In this document: one piece after another, positions 1-11,500 of the stretch
How the letters are laid out: every line of letters begins with the position of its first letter
How positions within the stretch are numbered: position 1 is the stretch's first letter
DNA from: Melanocharis versteri
Taxonomy: Eukaryota > Chordata > Aves > Passeriformes > Melanocharitidae
Assembly: GCA_013397845.1 (NCBI GenBank)
Contig: VZTG01007792.1
Span: 434,111-498,110 of the forward strand
Length of the DNA stretch: 64,000 nucleotides
Direction of reading: 5' to 3'
Translations under genes and position numbers: made by a program
Notes under the pieces: generated by a model
What the model was told of the DNA's origin: nothing
What the model saw: the letters and a program-made list of their open reading frames with translations, nothing else
The model's database searches: none

Positions 1-2844
1 GAGCTGGTTTTGAAGGCATAGCAGTTAAAATGTCTGGTTCTGCTACTAACTGCCCAGAAAGCAATATGACAGTGGGATATTTATAGAAAAATACTGGTGC
101 AGGCACAGCCTTACAGTTAATGCAAAGGGCACCTTTTAAAAAGTGGCCTTGTGCTTTCATTTCACTTCAACAGGGAAGTAATACTCTTTGGAGTTGTGGG
201 ATGCATTGTTTAACTAGACCTCTAATCATGTTATGGATGATGTGTCTCCAGGAGAATCAGGGGACAAGACCTTTAAGTGTTTTTATCACAGCTTAAGATC
301 TCAGAAAATGTGAACTTAAATAAAAGTATGTTTGGGAGGTTGTTATTGCTCTGTATCCTTTTGAGGATACCTTCCACAGTCATTTTTTTTTTATTTTTTT
401 AGAGAGAAAGTCTCTTAGAGTTATGAAGTGTCTGACCCTAAGAGAGGAACAAGTTGGCAGTACTTGTTTACCACTGTTCAGCTGAGCCTCCTTTATTAAA
501 TCATTGTTCAGCAATCTGTTTGTTCTGGTGTGAGACCCAGTGTCTTCACTGCTAAGGTAATAAACCTGGAGTCTCTAAGAAATGTGTGATATGCATGAGG
601 CTTGTGGGTAGTTTTGATACAAAAGTGCCAGTGGCTGGTTAAATTCTTAACTTTTTGCCCTCTAACGACGTTTCACAGGCCAAATGTGTGGCTGCTAAGG
701 CTTACACTATGTAGGTGCAAGGGGGAAGTTACCTTGTTTTTCCCCAATTAGGAAAATGATGGAAATGGGCTTTCCATTTGGAGAAAAATGCATACAAAAA
801 GTTTGGCTATATGCCTTTCCAGGAACTCTCAGCTTTCTGGTGTGTCAGAGCCATGTGAAGTTCATGGAGGAGTGAGTCAGATTCTGGAGCATGGTGTTTA
901 TGCACGTGTGTGCTTGGTATGAGAAAACCTGTGTTGAAACAAGTCTGTCAGCTTTAAATCACTGCTTGTGCCAATGTTTACACTGGCACTGGGCAGTCAT
1001 CCTAGTGTTTGCATTTGCAATTTTTAAGTGGAGGAGGGAAAAAAGAGACACTGCCTCTGTTTATTCGTGTTGCTATTCAAAAGTCCACTGTAGGTGTTCA
1101 GGTCACTGCCCCACTGGGGTGTGTGACGTGGGAGCCAACAGTGGAAGGCACTGTGTCTTATGAGAGTGATTTTGTGTTTTGTGCTGCAGCTGACAGGAGG
1201 ATGGGAAAATAAAAGCTTCAGGGTGCTGCTGGGCTTGGTTAAAGGCTGTCACACAAGGACGTGGTGAGAGTATTGGTGGCTGTCTCTGCTTACAGCCCTT
1301 TTCATTGTTGAGAGGAAGATCACAGTTGATAGAAAGAGGAAGGCTCCCTTAACCTTGGCAACCTGGAGGAATAGACAAGGGTTTGCAAAAGTTGTGTGTT
1401 GCCTACATTTTTGTTTCTGAATATGGCCTAGATGGCTTTTTTTCTGCTTTCTTTGTGAGCATCACACAAGTTTTGTTTGCTACACAGCCCCGTGAGCATC
1501 TGATGTGGGTAAATCTGTGCCATTTGGGATAAAGCAAAGAAACTATTAACAAAGTGACAGCATTTTACAGCTGATGGCTTGGGCTAGTCAGGCACTGTGC
1601 ACTGTGTTCCATGAAGGCCCTCATCTCTTCTGTACCTGAAGAGACCAAATCTTGGTTCTTTCAATATGAAAATGGACATTCCAGCTCCTGGCAGAGGTTC
1701 TTTCCTCCTGGCTTCATTCATGTGATCTTTCTCATACTGGTGACAGAAGTCTTTATTTTCGTTCAGCTCAGTTGTACAAGTAATCTCAAGTGACATGAGC
1801 CAGCCATACAGTAGTGTTGCTTTCCAGCCTTTGCTAAACATAGATTTGCTGTTACTCATCTATATATTAGTATTGGTGGAAATTTGCAGAGTGACACATA
1901 AACGTTCCTGAGACCTGAATGATTAATATTTGCCATTTGAATGGTTTACAAGTGTTTACATGCTGGTTTTACTCTCTGGAAAAAAAAAAACGTTTAATTC
2001 ACATACTCTCCTGGTTTTTAGTTTCCCTCTTCTCCTGCCTCTGAGTGAGAAGTACCATGCTGACACTCCGGAGCTCCCTTGAGTCATCCCAGTTGCTCTC
2101 CGTAAAGACAAGTTAGCATTTCTAGTAAAAGTAAAGTGAGCAGGATAGTTTTCTTTATCTGCCTCAGTATTGCTGAAATTGTTGGTGAAACATAAAAATC
2201 TTTCAATGGGAAGAACCACGTACCTTAATAAGTATGTCCAAAAAGCTTTCCTTTTAGCAGATGTTTTTGTATTTGTAAGTATTATTTACCAAAAGGTGGT
2301 GATGGCTATGAGAAACTACAAAAATTGGGGAATGAAAGACTGATTTTCAACAGAAACAACTTTGCTGGTAAGAGGCAATAACTCTCTGCCAGCAGAGGCC
2401 CCAGGTTGTTTCTGTGGCAGAATGCTGTGCCTGCCTGAAGCAGCACCAACTTCTGCTCAGGTGATGGCAACCTCTGGCAGCCTGGAACAGAGGGCTCAGC
2501 ACGGTGTTTTAGAAAGCATCTTTCTCTGGATGATGTTCCCCTGCTGAAATGCAAACAAATGAGAGATTAGTTATTCTGTTTTCATTTTCTCGTGCCTTTT
2601 CAGTGTCGTTTCCATAGAACTGATGGTTATTGAACATGGTTGAAATAAAGCAATGTTTTCATATTGTCAGCACAGCTCTAGAGGTGGGTTGGGGATTAGG
2701 TGATATCTTTGCTATCTTTTTCCCAGTCAGCAAATTGTGTTGGACCACAGGGGACATGGCAGTGGATAAATCCATAACCCCCTCCATACTTCGGGGTTTC
2801 TTTGTTGGTGTACTGGAGGCTTCTCAGTTGGTGGGTGTAGTTTT

Positions 2845-2860
2845 TGTGTGTGTGTGTGTG
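2845..2860. repeat. (TG)8 microsatellite
   Basis: Eight uninterrupted TG dinucleotides follow a short T-run. It may be length-polymorphic. Confidence 0.85.
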
Positions 2861-3081
2861 GATTTGTGATTCTCTGGATTTTTTGATTTTTCTTTTTTAA
2901 TAAGAGCATAAGGTTATGTACATTTCTGCTCTACTAAAATAATTAGAGTAACTTGGTATTTTTATAAGAGACTTTTTGAACATTAGCTTACATTTTTTTA
3001 ATAAGATTTCTTAGGACTCAAAATTTAGTTGTTGTCTAAGTCTGGGCTTTGTGGTTGTTTGTTTGGTTTGTTTTGTGGGGG

Positions 3082-3184
3082 TTTTGTTGGGTTTTGTGTT
3101 TTTCATTTTTTTGTGTGGTCGATTGGTTGTTGGTTTTGTTGGGTTTTGTGTTTTCCATTTTTTGGGTGGTCGATTGGTTGTTGG
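3082..3184. repeat. Two-copy 52-bp tandem duplication in a TG-rich minisatellite
   Basis: Two adjacent copies, 3082-3133 (52 bp) and 3134-3184 (51 bp), each begin TTTTGTTGGGTTTTGTGTTT and end GGTCGATTGGTTGTTGG. They differ by one indel and a few substitutions near the centre. Flanking sequence (3050-3081 and 3185-3220) has the same G/T composition without a full copy. One strand is almost free of A and C. The 170-codon open frame through this block is a by-product of that composition. Confidence 0.9.
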
Positions 3185-4310
3185 TTTGGGGTTTTTGCGG
3201 GTTTTTTTGTTTTGTTGTGAATGTAATACAGCTGTTGTGGTGCCCTATCAGATATACAGCACGTGGGCTGGTGTGTAAGATGTATTCTCCAGCTTCTGTT
3301 GAATTCAGTATGGAGTGTGCATACATCAGAGTCAAATCTAGATGCTATTTGTTTCCCAGAGATGATGCTGGACTGTTAAAAAGGCACGTGCTTTGCCTTG
3401 GAGGGGGCAGCTGGAGATTTGGTTGCGCAGTTAACACTGCCTCTTTCATTTTTGCCGTGCTGGAGCAGGATTTTTATATGCATTTTAACAGTTATTTAAG
3501 AGTCCCCGTATGCTTAGAAAGGAATCTGAATATATGTGCCTTTTTTAAAGCTGCATCATAACTAGGTTATTCCATCAATACAGTAGAGTGACTGGGAGCT
3601 GCAGTTGGAACAATATGTAAAAATACAGCTTGTAAAAGATTTCCTTTATTAACTGTCATCATCCACAGAATATATGTTCAAATAAACGTTGTGTAATAAC
3701 TAAATTTGAGATTAATAGGCCCCTTAAGAAACAGCGAAGTCATTCAGGATAGTCAGTGAAAAATAGCCTGTAAGACTGTAACATGCACATATTGTCCTGC
3801 TTACATGCTCTCTCTGGTGTCATTCCCATTTATCAATGTCGGCGGGCTCTGTTCTCATTAAAACACTCTTGCACAAAAGCAACTTAATTTTCTTAAGAGA
3901 AGAGGACACCTGATTCAATTTAGTGCTCAAAACCAGGAACTTGAATATATATATTTTTTTTTCCTGTCTGAACTCAGATGAATAGTTATGAACAGCAACA
4001 CAGATTAAACCTTATTAGGTATATTTATATTCTGTTTGCAGTAACAGTGCTGTGGCAAATAGCTTTCTACAGAGATGTAACATCTTGTTATTGGAAACAG
4101 CAGTTAAGACATGAGCTATGGTAACATTCAAATGAGATTTTATTTTTAAATAGGAGATTGAAGGAGTTGTTTAAAGGGACTCTGCCAACTCATTCAAGCT
4201 TCTTCTGATGTCCTGCCTTCTTCCACCTTCTCGAACTACACTAACCTCTTTGGGTAGATAGAATTTCCTTTTCTGTCCTGTCTGGTCAAACCATTTCCAT
4301 CATTTCCTTC

Positions 4311-4358
4311 AGTCTCTCTCTTTTTTTTTTTTTTCTTTATCTTTTTCTTTCTTCTCCT
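4311..4358 (+). repeat. Polypyrimidine tract with T14 run
   Basis: Nearly uninterrupted T/C, including a 14-T run at 4321-4334 and CTTTCTTCTCC further on, followed by CAATTAG at 4361-4367. It superficially resembles a 3' splice site, but no SLC10A7-like exon follows. Confidence 0.8.
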
Positions 4359-4587
4359 GTCAATTAGGAGACATAGTTGTATTAAATATTGCAGTAATAG
4401 TATGGATGCTGTAAAATGTTATGCTACAACATTGTGTTCTCTGTCTTCTACTGCATAATCCTGCACTAGGATTGTGAGCATCCTTGTCTCTCTCCAGTTC
4501 TTTTCTGCTCTTCTGGGTTTTTCTTTCTTCTTCACTGTGCCTTGTGTGTTAAATAGGATAATTAGTGGTATTGCTGATGCTTGGGCT

Positions 4588-4627
4588 GTATATCCCACTA
4601 GTGTGTGGTATATCCCACTAGTGGTCA
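4588..4627. repeat. 20-bp tandem duplication with palindromic core
   Basis: GTATATCCCACTAGTG occurs at 4588-4603 and again at 4608-4623, a period of 20 bp. Each copy contains the palindrome CACTAGTG; the second extends to CCACTAGTGG at 4615-4624. Confidence 0.85.
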
Positions 4628-7600
4628 GGTTTTAACTGCAGGGAATTGCAGACAGACGCAGAACAGCTCTGTATGATGCCCAGGCTGCTTCCTTCCAGGA
4701 TGTTCTGAGGCTGTTTGGTTTCATTACTCTGCATCTGCGGCCTTGACCCTGGAATGTCCTTTCCATAGAGCAGGGATGACTTGAGGCCAGACAGGCCCTG
4801 GTGTCCATAGCGTGTGCTCTGCCAGCTGTGGGGTGCCTGGGGGTAAGCGTAGGCTCAAGTACAGCTAGGAAGGTTGTCTCCCTAAAGGCTGCCAAATGAC
4901 ACTCAAGAATCAAATGTTTGAGTATTGAAGCAGTATACACGTATTGGTGGGAAAATCTCTTCCTTTTTTTTAGGATCCACACACAAAGCTGTGAGGCACT
5001 GCTGTTTGCCTGTACTCTGCAGTAAAGTTCCAGTTTAGTTGTGCATAACAATTTCTTTGAAATCCTGCTGATAATGATAAAATGTTGGTGTTGGACCCAG
5101 GTGTTCCAAATGTGGCCAGGGTATCTTTTCCTGTTGTTTGATGTAGCCTGGATTCATTATTGCCAAAATAATATCTAGTCTAGTACATTCCAAGATAGTT
5201 TAGTTTGGTACCAAAAAAAAGGCAATGGAACTAAGTTCAGAATGTGTTCTATATTTAATGCTGTTGAAACCTAAACACACTTGTTTTGTTTGCTGTGCAG
5301 TCACATGTACTTGAATAGTGCAGGTATTTGCTGCTGCATTTGGGTCCTCACCTGGGGAAATGCTCAGCCCCTTGGTTGTGGCTTTGCTTTTTTCTTCCAG
5401 GCTTTGTCTTTTACCAGCCTTTGTTGCCAGGAGGACTGTCTTGGATCTTTTTGCTGTCGCTGTAGAAATCTTAGCAGTGTTTTCCATGCATACATTCCAA
5501 GATAAGGTGAGACATGGAGAGCCAAAGCTTTGTGCTAGACTGGGGTATAAGAAGAGGAAAGTTTCTGCCAAGTACTGCCATGTAGGTGTCCTTCAGAGGT
5601 GGCCTGGTCACATCTCATTTGGAATTCTCCCTGGAAATGTAGACCATGAGAGCATTCCCTCAAGCCCAGTGCCATAAGGAGTTGACTGAAATTGTACTTG
5701 CCTAATAATAAGTGAATTTGTTGTTTAGTGGAGCTAATATGTGCAATTGTTAACTCAAGTGATGCTGTCCATGCTCTTCTGTACTTGCCCTGTTAGGAGT
5801 CCTGGCAGTGACTTTCAGTCACGTCTTTGAGTTGATACAAACTTGGGAAAATTGTCCAGTTGTTAGTTCTGTGGCCTGACCTAACATTTCAATGGCAATG
5901 CACTTGCCTTTTGAAAGGACTTTACTATGGATTTTATAGAGACCTCTTCCCTTATACTAATGCTAAGTGCAATGAATGGTTTGCAAACACCTGCAGATCT
6001 GAACTTGCAGTATTATGAAGACATCCAAATGTTTCCATGTTTTATTGTTTCATTCAAGCTGACTGCAGATAGTCTGATATCTGTTGAAACACAAAGAGAG
6101 CAAACACTAAAAAAAGTGATGCAATAATAGTGACTAATAAATGTTTCAAATAGAAAATGAAGAGCCTAGCTATATCATGTGTCAGCACTAATGTTTATTT
6201 GTATCATCCCTCTAAGGATTTCAGAGTGCTTTTTAAGGAATGAATTAATTTTGACAATGCCCTGTGAGGTGTGTATCCCTTTGATAGAAGGGAGTTGGAA
6301 GCACAAAAGTGTTTAAATTCTGCAGTTATGCTACTAGGTATGTTTAATTACAAATTGGAGCAGTTGATTCAGTTTACTACCAGTTTGTTTAAACTGAACC
6401 AGAATCACAAATATAAGCCCCAGGTTTGTGAGTATGAGAAGAAATTATTTCTAAGTTTATTTTGCAGGGCAAATGTTTACAAAGAAAACTGCAGATAAAG
6501 TGACATCTGTAAGTCCTCCCTCACTGAGGCAAATAATCTGGATGATTGTATCCTAATTTCCAGTCTTTCTGATTTTTTTTCTCTTCTTTTGCCTGTAATG
6601 AATGTTTAATCATCTGCTATAGATAATTTCTGACACTTTGGAGAAGGGGAATTAAAAATTGCAAACTAGTGTACCTCTGAACAGGTTGTGAATTGTGACT
6701 TTTGCACATGACTGGCTAAATAACTGAAGCATAAAATTTGCCTAAGATTATTTTCTTAGTCCCTGTTATATGCTTGAGATTATTTTAAAAATCCAGAAAT
6801 CTTCCAGATGGATCAGGAAGGAATAAAAGAAGATTAATAATGGCCAAAATATCACCATCTAGTATCTATTCTTAATACCTTTCCAGGTACAGAATTTCTC
6901 CCATAAGTGGAATTGCATCCTGTTTTGAGTAAAATAATGTCATATCTCTAGATGATCCCCACATCAGCATTGGTAGCCATGCTCTAGTTTTGTGTGGATG
7001 GGTGTAATGTGTCTTTGCTTTGCTGCATGAAAGTATCAGTTGCACAGCTTCAAAAACAAGTAGAAAATCCTGATTTGATTCACACTTGTTGAAGAATTGT
7101 TTATACTACTCACGCTTCCTTTCAGCTATGATCTCTGGCAAGAGAAGCTGTTTGGACTTGTGCCTCTTTTTTTTTTTTTATGTTCAAAAAAGAAATGCTG
7201 ATGAGAAAGAGGTGTTAAAATATGTTGCTGTAGTTTACGACTGTCAACTATAATGTTTTATTTAGCTGTATCTATTCAGATGCTCCCTCCACAACATGGA
7301 GTGCCATATGCCATTGTCCCTGTTAGTAAGCAAGTCAGCAAAGGTTTCCCAGTCTGCATTTGTGTTTGTATTTGGGCCACTGAGGAGCTGTGGTCCAGTG
7401 CCATCTTTTATTGATAGGGCCAGCAGAGGAGGAATCTAATGAAATTATCAAAGCTTTGAATTAATTATGAACTTGAATAAGAAAGCTAAGCTCTCTAGAG
7501 CCAAGGATCTCATTACCCATTCATTTTCATTGCATCCTCTTATGGAGCAGAAGGCAGGTTCAGCTACTGCTCCTACCCTGATTTTGGACTTTATTCAAAC

Positions 7601-8556
7601 TTGCTCAACTCACTAGCAGCCTCTTGTTATTAATCTATGGCTGGAAGTGTCCAGGGTGATTAATTTGACTCTTAAATCGGCACGTAAATGGTAGATTTCC
7701 TGCCTCCCTTTCCTCTTACCTTTGCTGTGTGGCTTTTCATGATCAGACTGGCTGCCATACAAGAGTTTTTCTGTTCTTTCTTGGTAATTGGGGAAAGCTA
7801 TGCAAGACTGAAGTTTTAACTTCCTGGAATTTAATGAGTTCATATTAAGAAATAAACTGCTACCTTATATTTCCTGGATATTTAGGTAAGCACAAACACT
7901 TCTAAAGTCATTATGAAAATTGTTTATTTTCTTATTTTAAAAGACTATGGAGTGAAAGGTAATGACATTTTGGCCTCAGAAGTATGGAGTCATTGTGGGG
8001 TGGTTTTTTTTGGTTGGGTTTTTTGTTATTCCTATTTTAAATTTGTTGGTTAAACTACAGGAAATTCTCTATCTGTCAATACTTTATTTCAATGAACTAT
8101 TAAAGTAGTTTATTTGCCAGATTAAAATTTTGTTAAAATTGTTAAAAGTGTATGAAAATGCAGCATTCTAGTTAAATCAGATTGTTTATTTCAATTAATA
8201 GGTCACTATTTAAAAATGTTCCTGGCAAGTTAGAGCAAGAGCAGTGAGACCAAGCTTCTGTGTAATGTCCTTAGTTCTCGTGGATATTCCTTTTCAGTCT
8301 ATCAGCAAGGATTTTCTTCTTCTCCTGCTTTTGTCCGTTTCAGCACATTATTTATGAATGCATAAACCAGAATCCATCAGTCTTCATAAGTTACAGGCGA
8401 CTGGCAATTTTTTAAGCAGTGGCTAACTGCCTAATGGTCTCTGTGTATGTGTGTATTTGGAGAATCTAATAGCTTGGTGCGTGGGGGAAGAACATTTTGT
8501 TCTTGCACTGTAGCTATTTTACCATTGGTGATATTTATCCTTTTTTTTCTCTTCAG

Positions 8557-8595
8557 GCAGCTGCTATATTTAATTCCGCTTTTGGAAGTTTTTTG
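8557..8595 (+). CDS. SLC10A7: SLC10A7 internal coding exon (39 bp, AAAIFNSAFGSFL)
   Basis: The exon reads as 13 codons, AAAIFNSAFGSFL. This matches a segment of vertebrate SLC10A7, about residues 133-145 of the human protein by my recollection of its sequence. It is preceded by a T-rich pyrimidine tract and CAG (AG at 8555-8556) and followed by a strong donor GTAAGTAAC from 8596. The phase is 0 at both ends. SLC10A7 is a ten-membrane-span protein of the bile acid:sodium symporter superfamily, found at the Golgi, ER and plasma membrane. It has no proven transported substrate; loss of it causes a human skeletal dysplasia with enamel defects, and it has been linked to calcium entry and glycosaminoglycan synthesis. 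The segment is part of the membrane core. The open frame continues into intron on both sides, but those flanks do not resemble the family. The next exon in the protein is at 54195. The preceding exon, encoding the stretch ending VGGNE, was not seen and should lie upstream of the window. Confidence 0.93.
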
Positions 8596-11500
8596 GTAAG
8601 TAACACAGTATTTATAGCAAGTGATTTAATAGTCTCATTTTTAACAGTATCATTGGTGCGTTTGTATTTTTTTCACGTTATTGTTGGGGGAATTTTGCCA
8701 TTCAGATGGAAAAAATTTGAATCATCTTTCAGTTTATGTTACCATGCCCTTCAATACAGATATTGCAATTTCTTTTCTTTTTGTTAAAGTCTTGAGAAAG
8801 GTAGTGAATAAATTGTCTCTGCTCGTGGTAAATTAATAATGTGTAAACACATCTTAATTTTCTCCTTAATGGGTTAACAGAATCTATTATTATGCAGATG
8901 TTTCAGGCATGGTCATCAATATATTGATTTTTCTAATAAGGCCCATCAAATACTCATTATTTTCTATCAAGAGGCCATGGATTTTGAAAAGAAAACATGA
9001 CCCAGCTGATCAGAGAGTAGATGCTAATTTACTCAGTGACTTGTCATTTGTTTAGCATATTTTACTGTCAGTGGAGCCACTCGATGTCTCTGAGGAACAC
9101 ACTAAAATAGCTAGATATGGGAAAGCAATCAATCCGGCTGGAAATGTAACTGTTTCTTTAAAAAGCAAAAGCAGTATTTGTGGTCCTGATGGTCTGAAAA
9201 CATTTGGAAAGGACACTGTAAAGAACAATAAATATATTTAAAAAGAAAGGAAGACTAGATTTCTTTTACTGATGTTTTGTTTAGAGAGATACTAATGAGT
9301 ATTAAATAAAAAACTATTTTATATGTTGGCAAACTACTGTGACTGATTGTTTTATTTATTTAGGCAGCTAATAATTGAATTCGTCCTTACAAAAATTTAT
9401 GCACCTTTAGAAGTATGTGTTTGTGATTCCAGTCTTGTGTCCCCATTTTATACTGTGATGTATAAAATGAATGAATGACAAAAGAATTCAGATTAAGAAA
9501 TTGAAATCAAAACTGCGAGTGCAAAATAACTCACTTTCTATTTGTGGTTTGTTTTTTGGGTTTTTTTAAATGAAAAACTGGCTTTTAGGAGTTTAAGTAT
9601 ATGAAACTGTACTACCAAGAGATAAAGTCACATGGCATTTTGAAGTTGTGTTGTGCTGCTGCTTTTTTGAGGGACTAGGCTGAAGTTAGGAGGGTGGATG
9701 TAAGTTTTTTGGGGTATAGATGACCACTCACATATTTAAAATATCAGTTCCCAGGTACTTGTCCTTTTTGTTACCTGTCATTTCCTCCCTCCATGGGCCT
9801 GCCTCAAACTGTGGAAGTGTTGGAAAAACTCTAAAATCTGTGTGTGTGCGTGTGATATTTTCTCTTGTTGCTTGGCACGAGCTCCTGGTTTCTCTCCTGT
9901 CTCCAGCTTTCAGTTCAAGAGGTTTGTGTGAATACCCAAAGGCTCAGCTCAGCTGACATTCGGAGATATCTTTTGGCTTCAAATAAGAATTTAGGCTTCA
10001 CTGCATCTGGCTACAATGCTGGCTCCTAATAAGGCAACGGAGACATATTTTCAATTTCTAGTAGGTGTTTGCAGCTCTTTGAAGAAATCTGTGCTCAAGA
10101 AGCTGAGCTAGTTTTTGTGTTCATGTAACACTCCTAGTTTTGGTTTTGATCTTAGTTCATGATCATTGGAAAATTCTGCGTACATGTAATTACCTCATTT
10201 GACTTTTTGTTCCCTTCAGGTCTTTTTGGAAACCTTGGAGGCAGCATTGCAATAAACATTATTCTTACAAAGTTCCCAGAAAAGACTTTTCAAAAATATT
10301 AAAGATCAGCTAGAATGAAACCAGAGTACTAGCTGATTTTCTCTAATTACTGATTTTTTTAGAACACAGTTGTAAAGACACTGGCCGCTATTAAGTTACT
10401 AATAAATCCACACATTTAAACCCTTTTTGTGGTAATTCTACTTTGAAATTATGATTATGTAGGGAATATGGGTGTATGGCGGAAAACAAATGGCAAATAT
10501 GTTTACTGAGTGCTTTGTTCTTACCAACTTTTCCAGTTATGAAGTTGATAGGATAAACCTTGTGATTGAAATGTGATAGTAGGCCAGGGACAGTAGTAAG
10601 TAGGCAGAGTTGTTTATCAGTAGTTTCACAGTGGTGTAGGTCTACATGATCTTGAATTGAGTGGCTCCAGATGTGGAGCACTGACAAGTGTGTGGTCATT
10701 TACAAAGAAAGTTTGCTGTTGAAAAACTGGCAAAGCAATAAATACATGTGTGTATTATGTGCATGTATATATATACTTGTTTGAAGTCAAAACTGTTCTA
10801 TGAAATGTAAAAATAATTGGCTTGTTTCTCAGAAAGTAATGGAAGGTCCTGGTGGAGATGGTTTTGGGAAGCCGCCAGTTTGTATTGGTGCCTAACTTAT
10901 GGATTTGACTATGGGTGGAGAACCTATATCCTGTATCTTCAATTCATGGTGAATCTAAATCACATTTGAATTTTTCTTAGGATTGTCTAATGATGAGCTG
11001 TATTGCAGACAGGCTTAGATGGAGTTATATGCCTTTGTGACCATAACTTTATACTTCCGTGTGTCCTGGAGATAATTTGGGAGGCTCTGACCTCGGCAAG
11101 GCTGAAATTTTTCTTATGTTCCTTGTCTTACCACGCGTAGCACGTGGGCAGGTGGTGACACTTGTGACAAAGCCAGGACAGGATGTTTTCTCTTTTCAGA
11201 CTATGCCCTCTGGGCCAGTGCCTGCGTGTGATAGTGTGAAACAGACTGATTTAAAAGGGCTGAAAGATGTACTGTGCTGATTACTCTCCTGCCCCCACCC
11301 CCCTTTTTTTCCCCTTAAGACTAAGAAATAGCGCTTGAGAAGTTAAATTAAAGTAAGTTGTGGAACAAAGTGTCTGTGGGAAAATACTCAGTGTAATGTT
11401 AGAATGATACCGAGCTGAGCTTATTCAGATGAAACAGAACATCTTGTGATACACGAAGTGTAGAAATGCCAAATATGTCTTGATGAGCAGAAATGCACTT

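Larger units (their letters stand above)
1..8556 (+). other. SLC10A7: SLC10A7 intron, 3' part (upstream of the 8557 exon)
   Basis: This block holds no recognisable exon besides the acceptor of the 8557 exon. Visible structure: a (TG)8 run at 2845-2860; a TG/GGTT-rich minisatellite with a 52-bp duplication at about 3057-3220; a pyrimidine tract at about 4311-4358 with a 14-T run; a 20-bp tandem duplication at 4588-4627; a T-run at about 7168-7180; and TTTGG-rich DNA at about 7996-8030. A slightly GC-richer stretch at about 4630-5060 contains open frames on both strands, but no domain or homolog is recognisable. The rest is unremarkable AT-rich intron. Confidence 0.85.

Noticed and set aside
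3049..3561. 170-codon open frame on the + strand, the longest in the window
   Set aside because: Its first half is the TG-rich minisatellite, giving a W/F/V/L/G/C-only peptide, and the remainder has no recognisable domain or splice context. It is compositional.
4321..4368. Exon acceptor after the polypyrimidine tract ending CAATTAG
   Set aside because: The sequence after it matches no SLC10A7 segment, and no good donor with a sensible frame was found nearby.
4632..5051. 139-codon open frame on the minus strand
   Set aside because: No domain or homolog was recognised, and it is antisense within an intron. Nothing supports translation.
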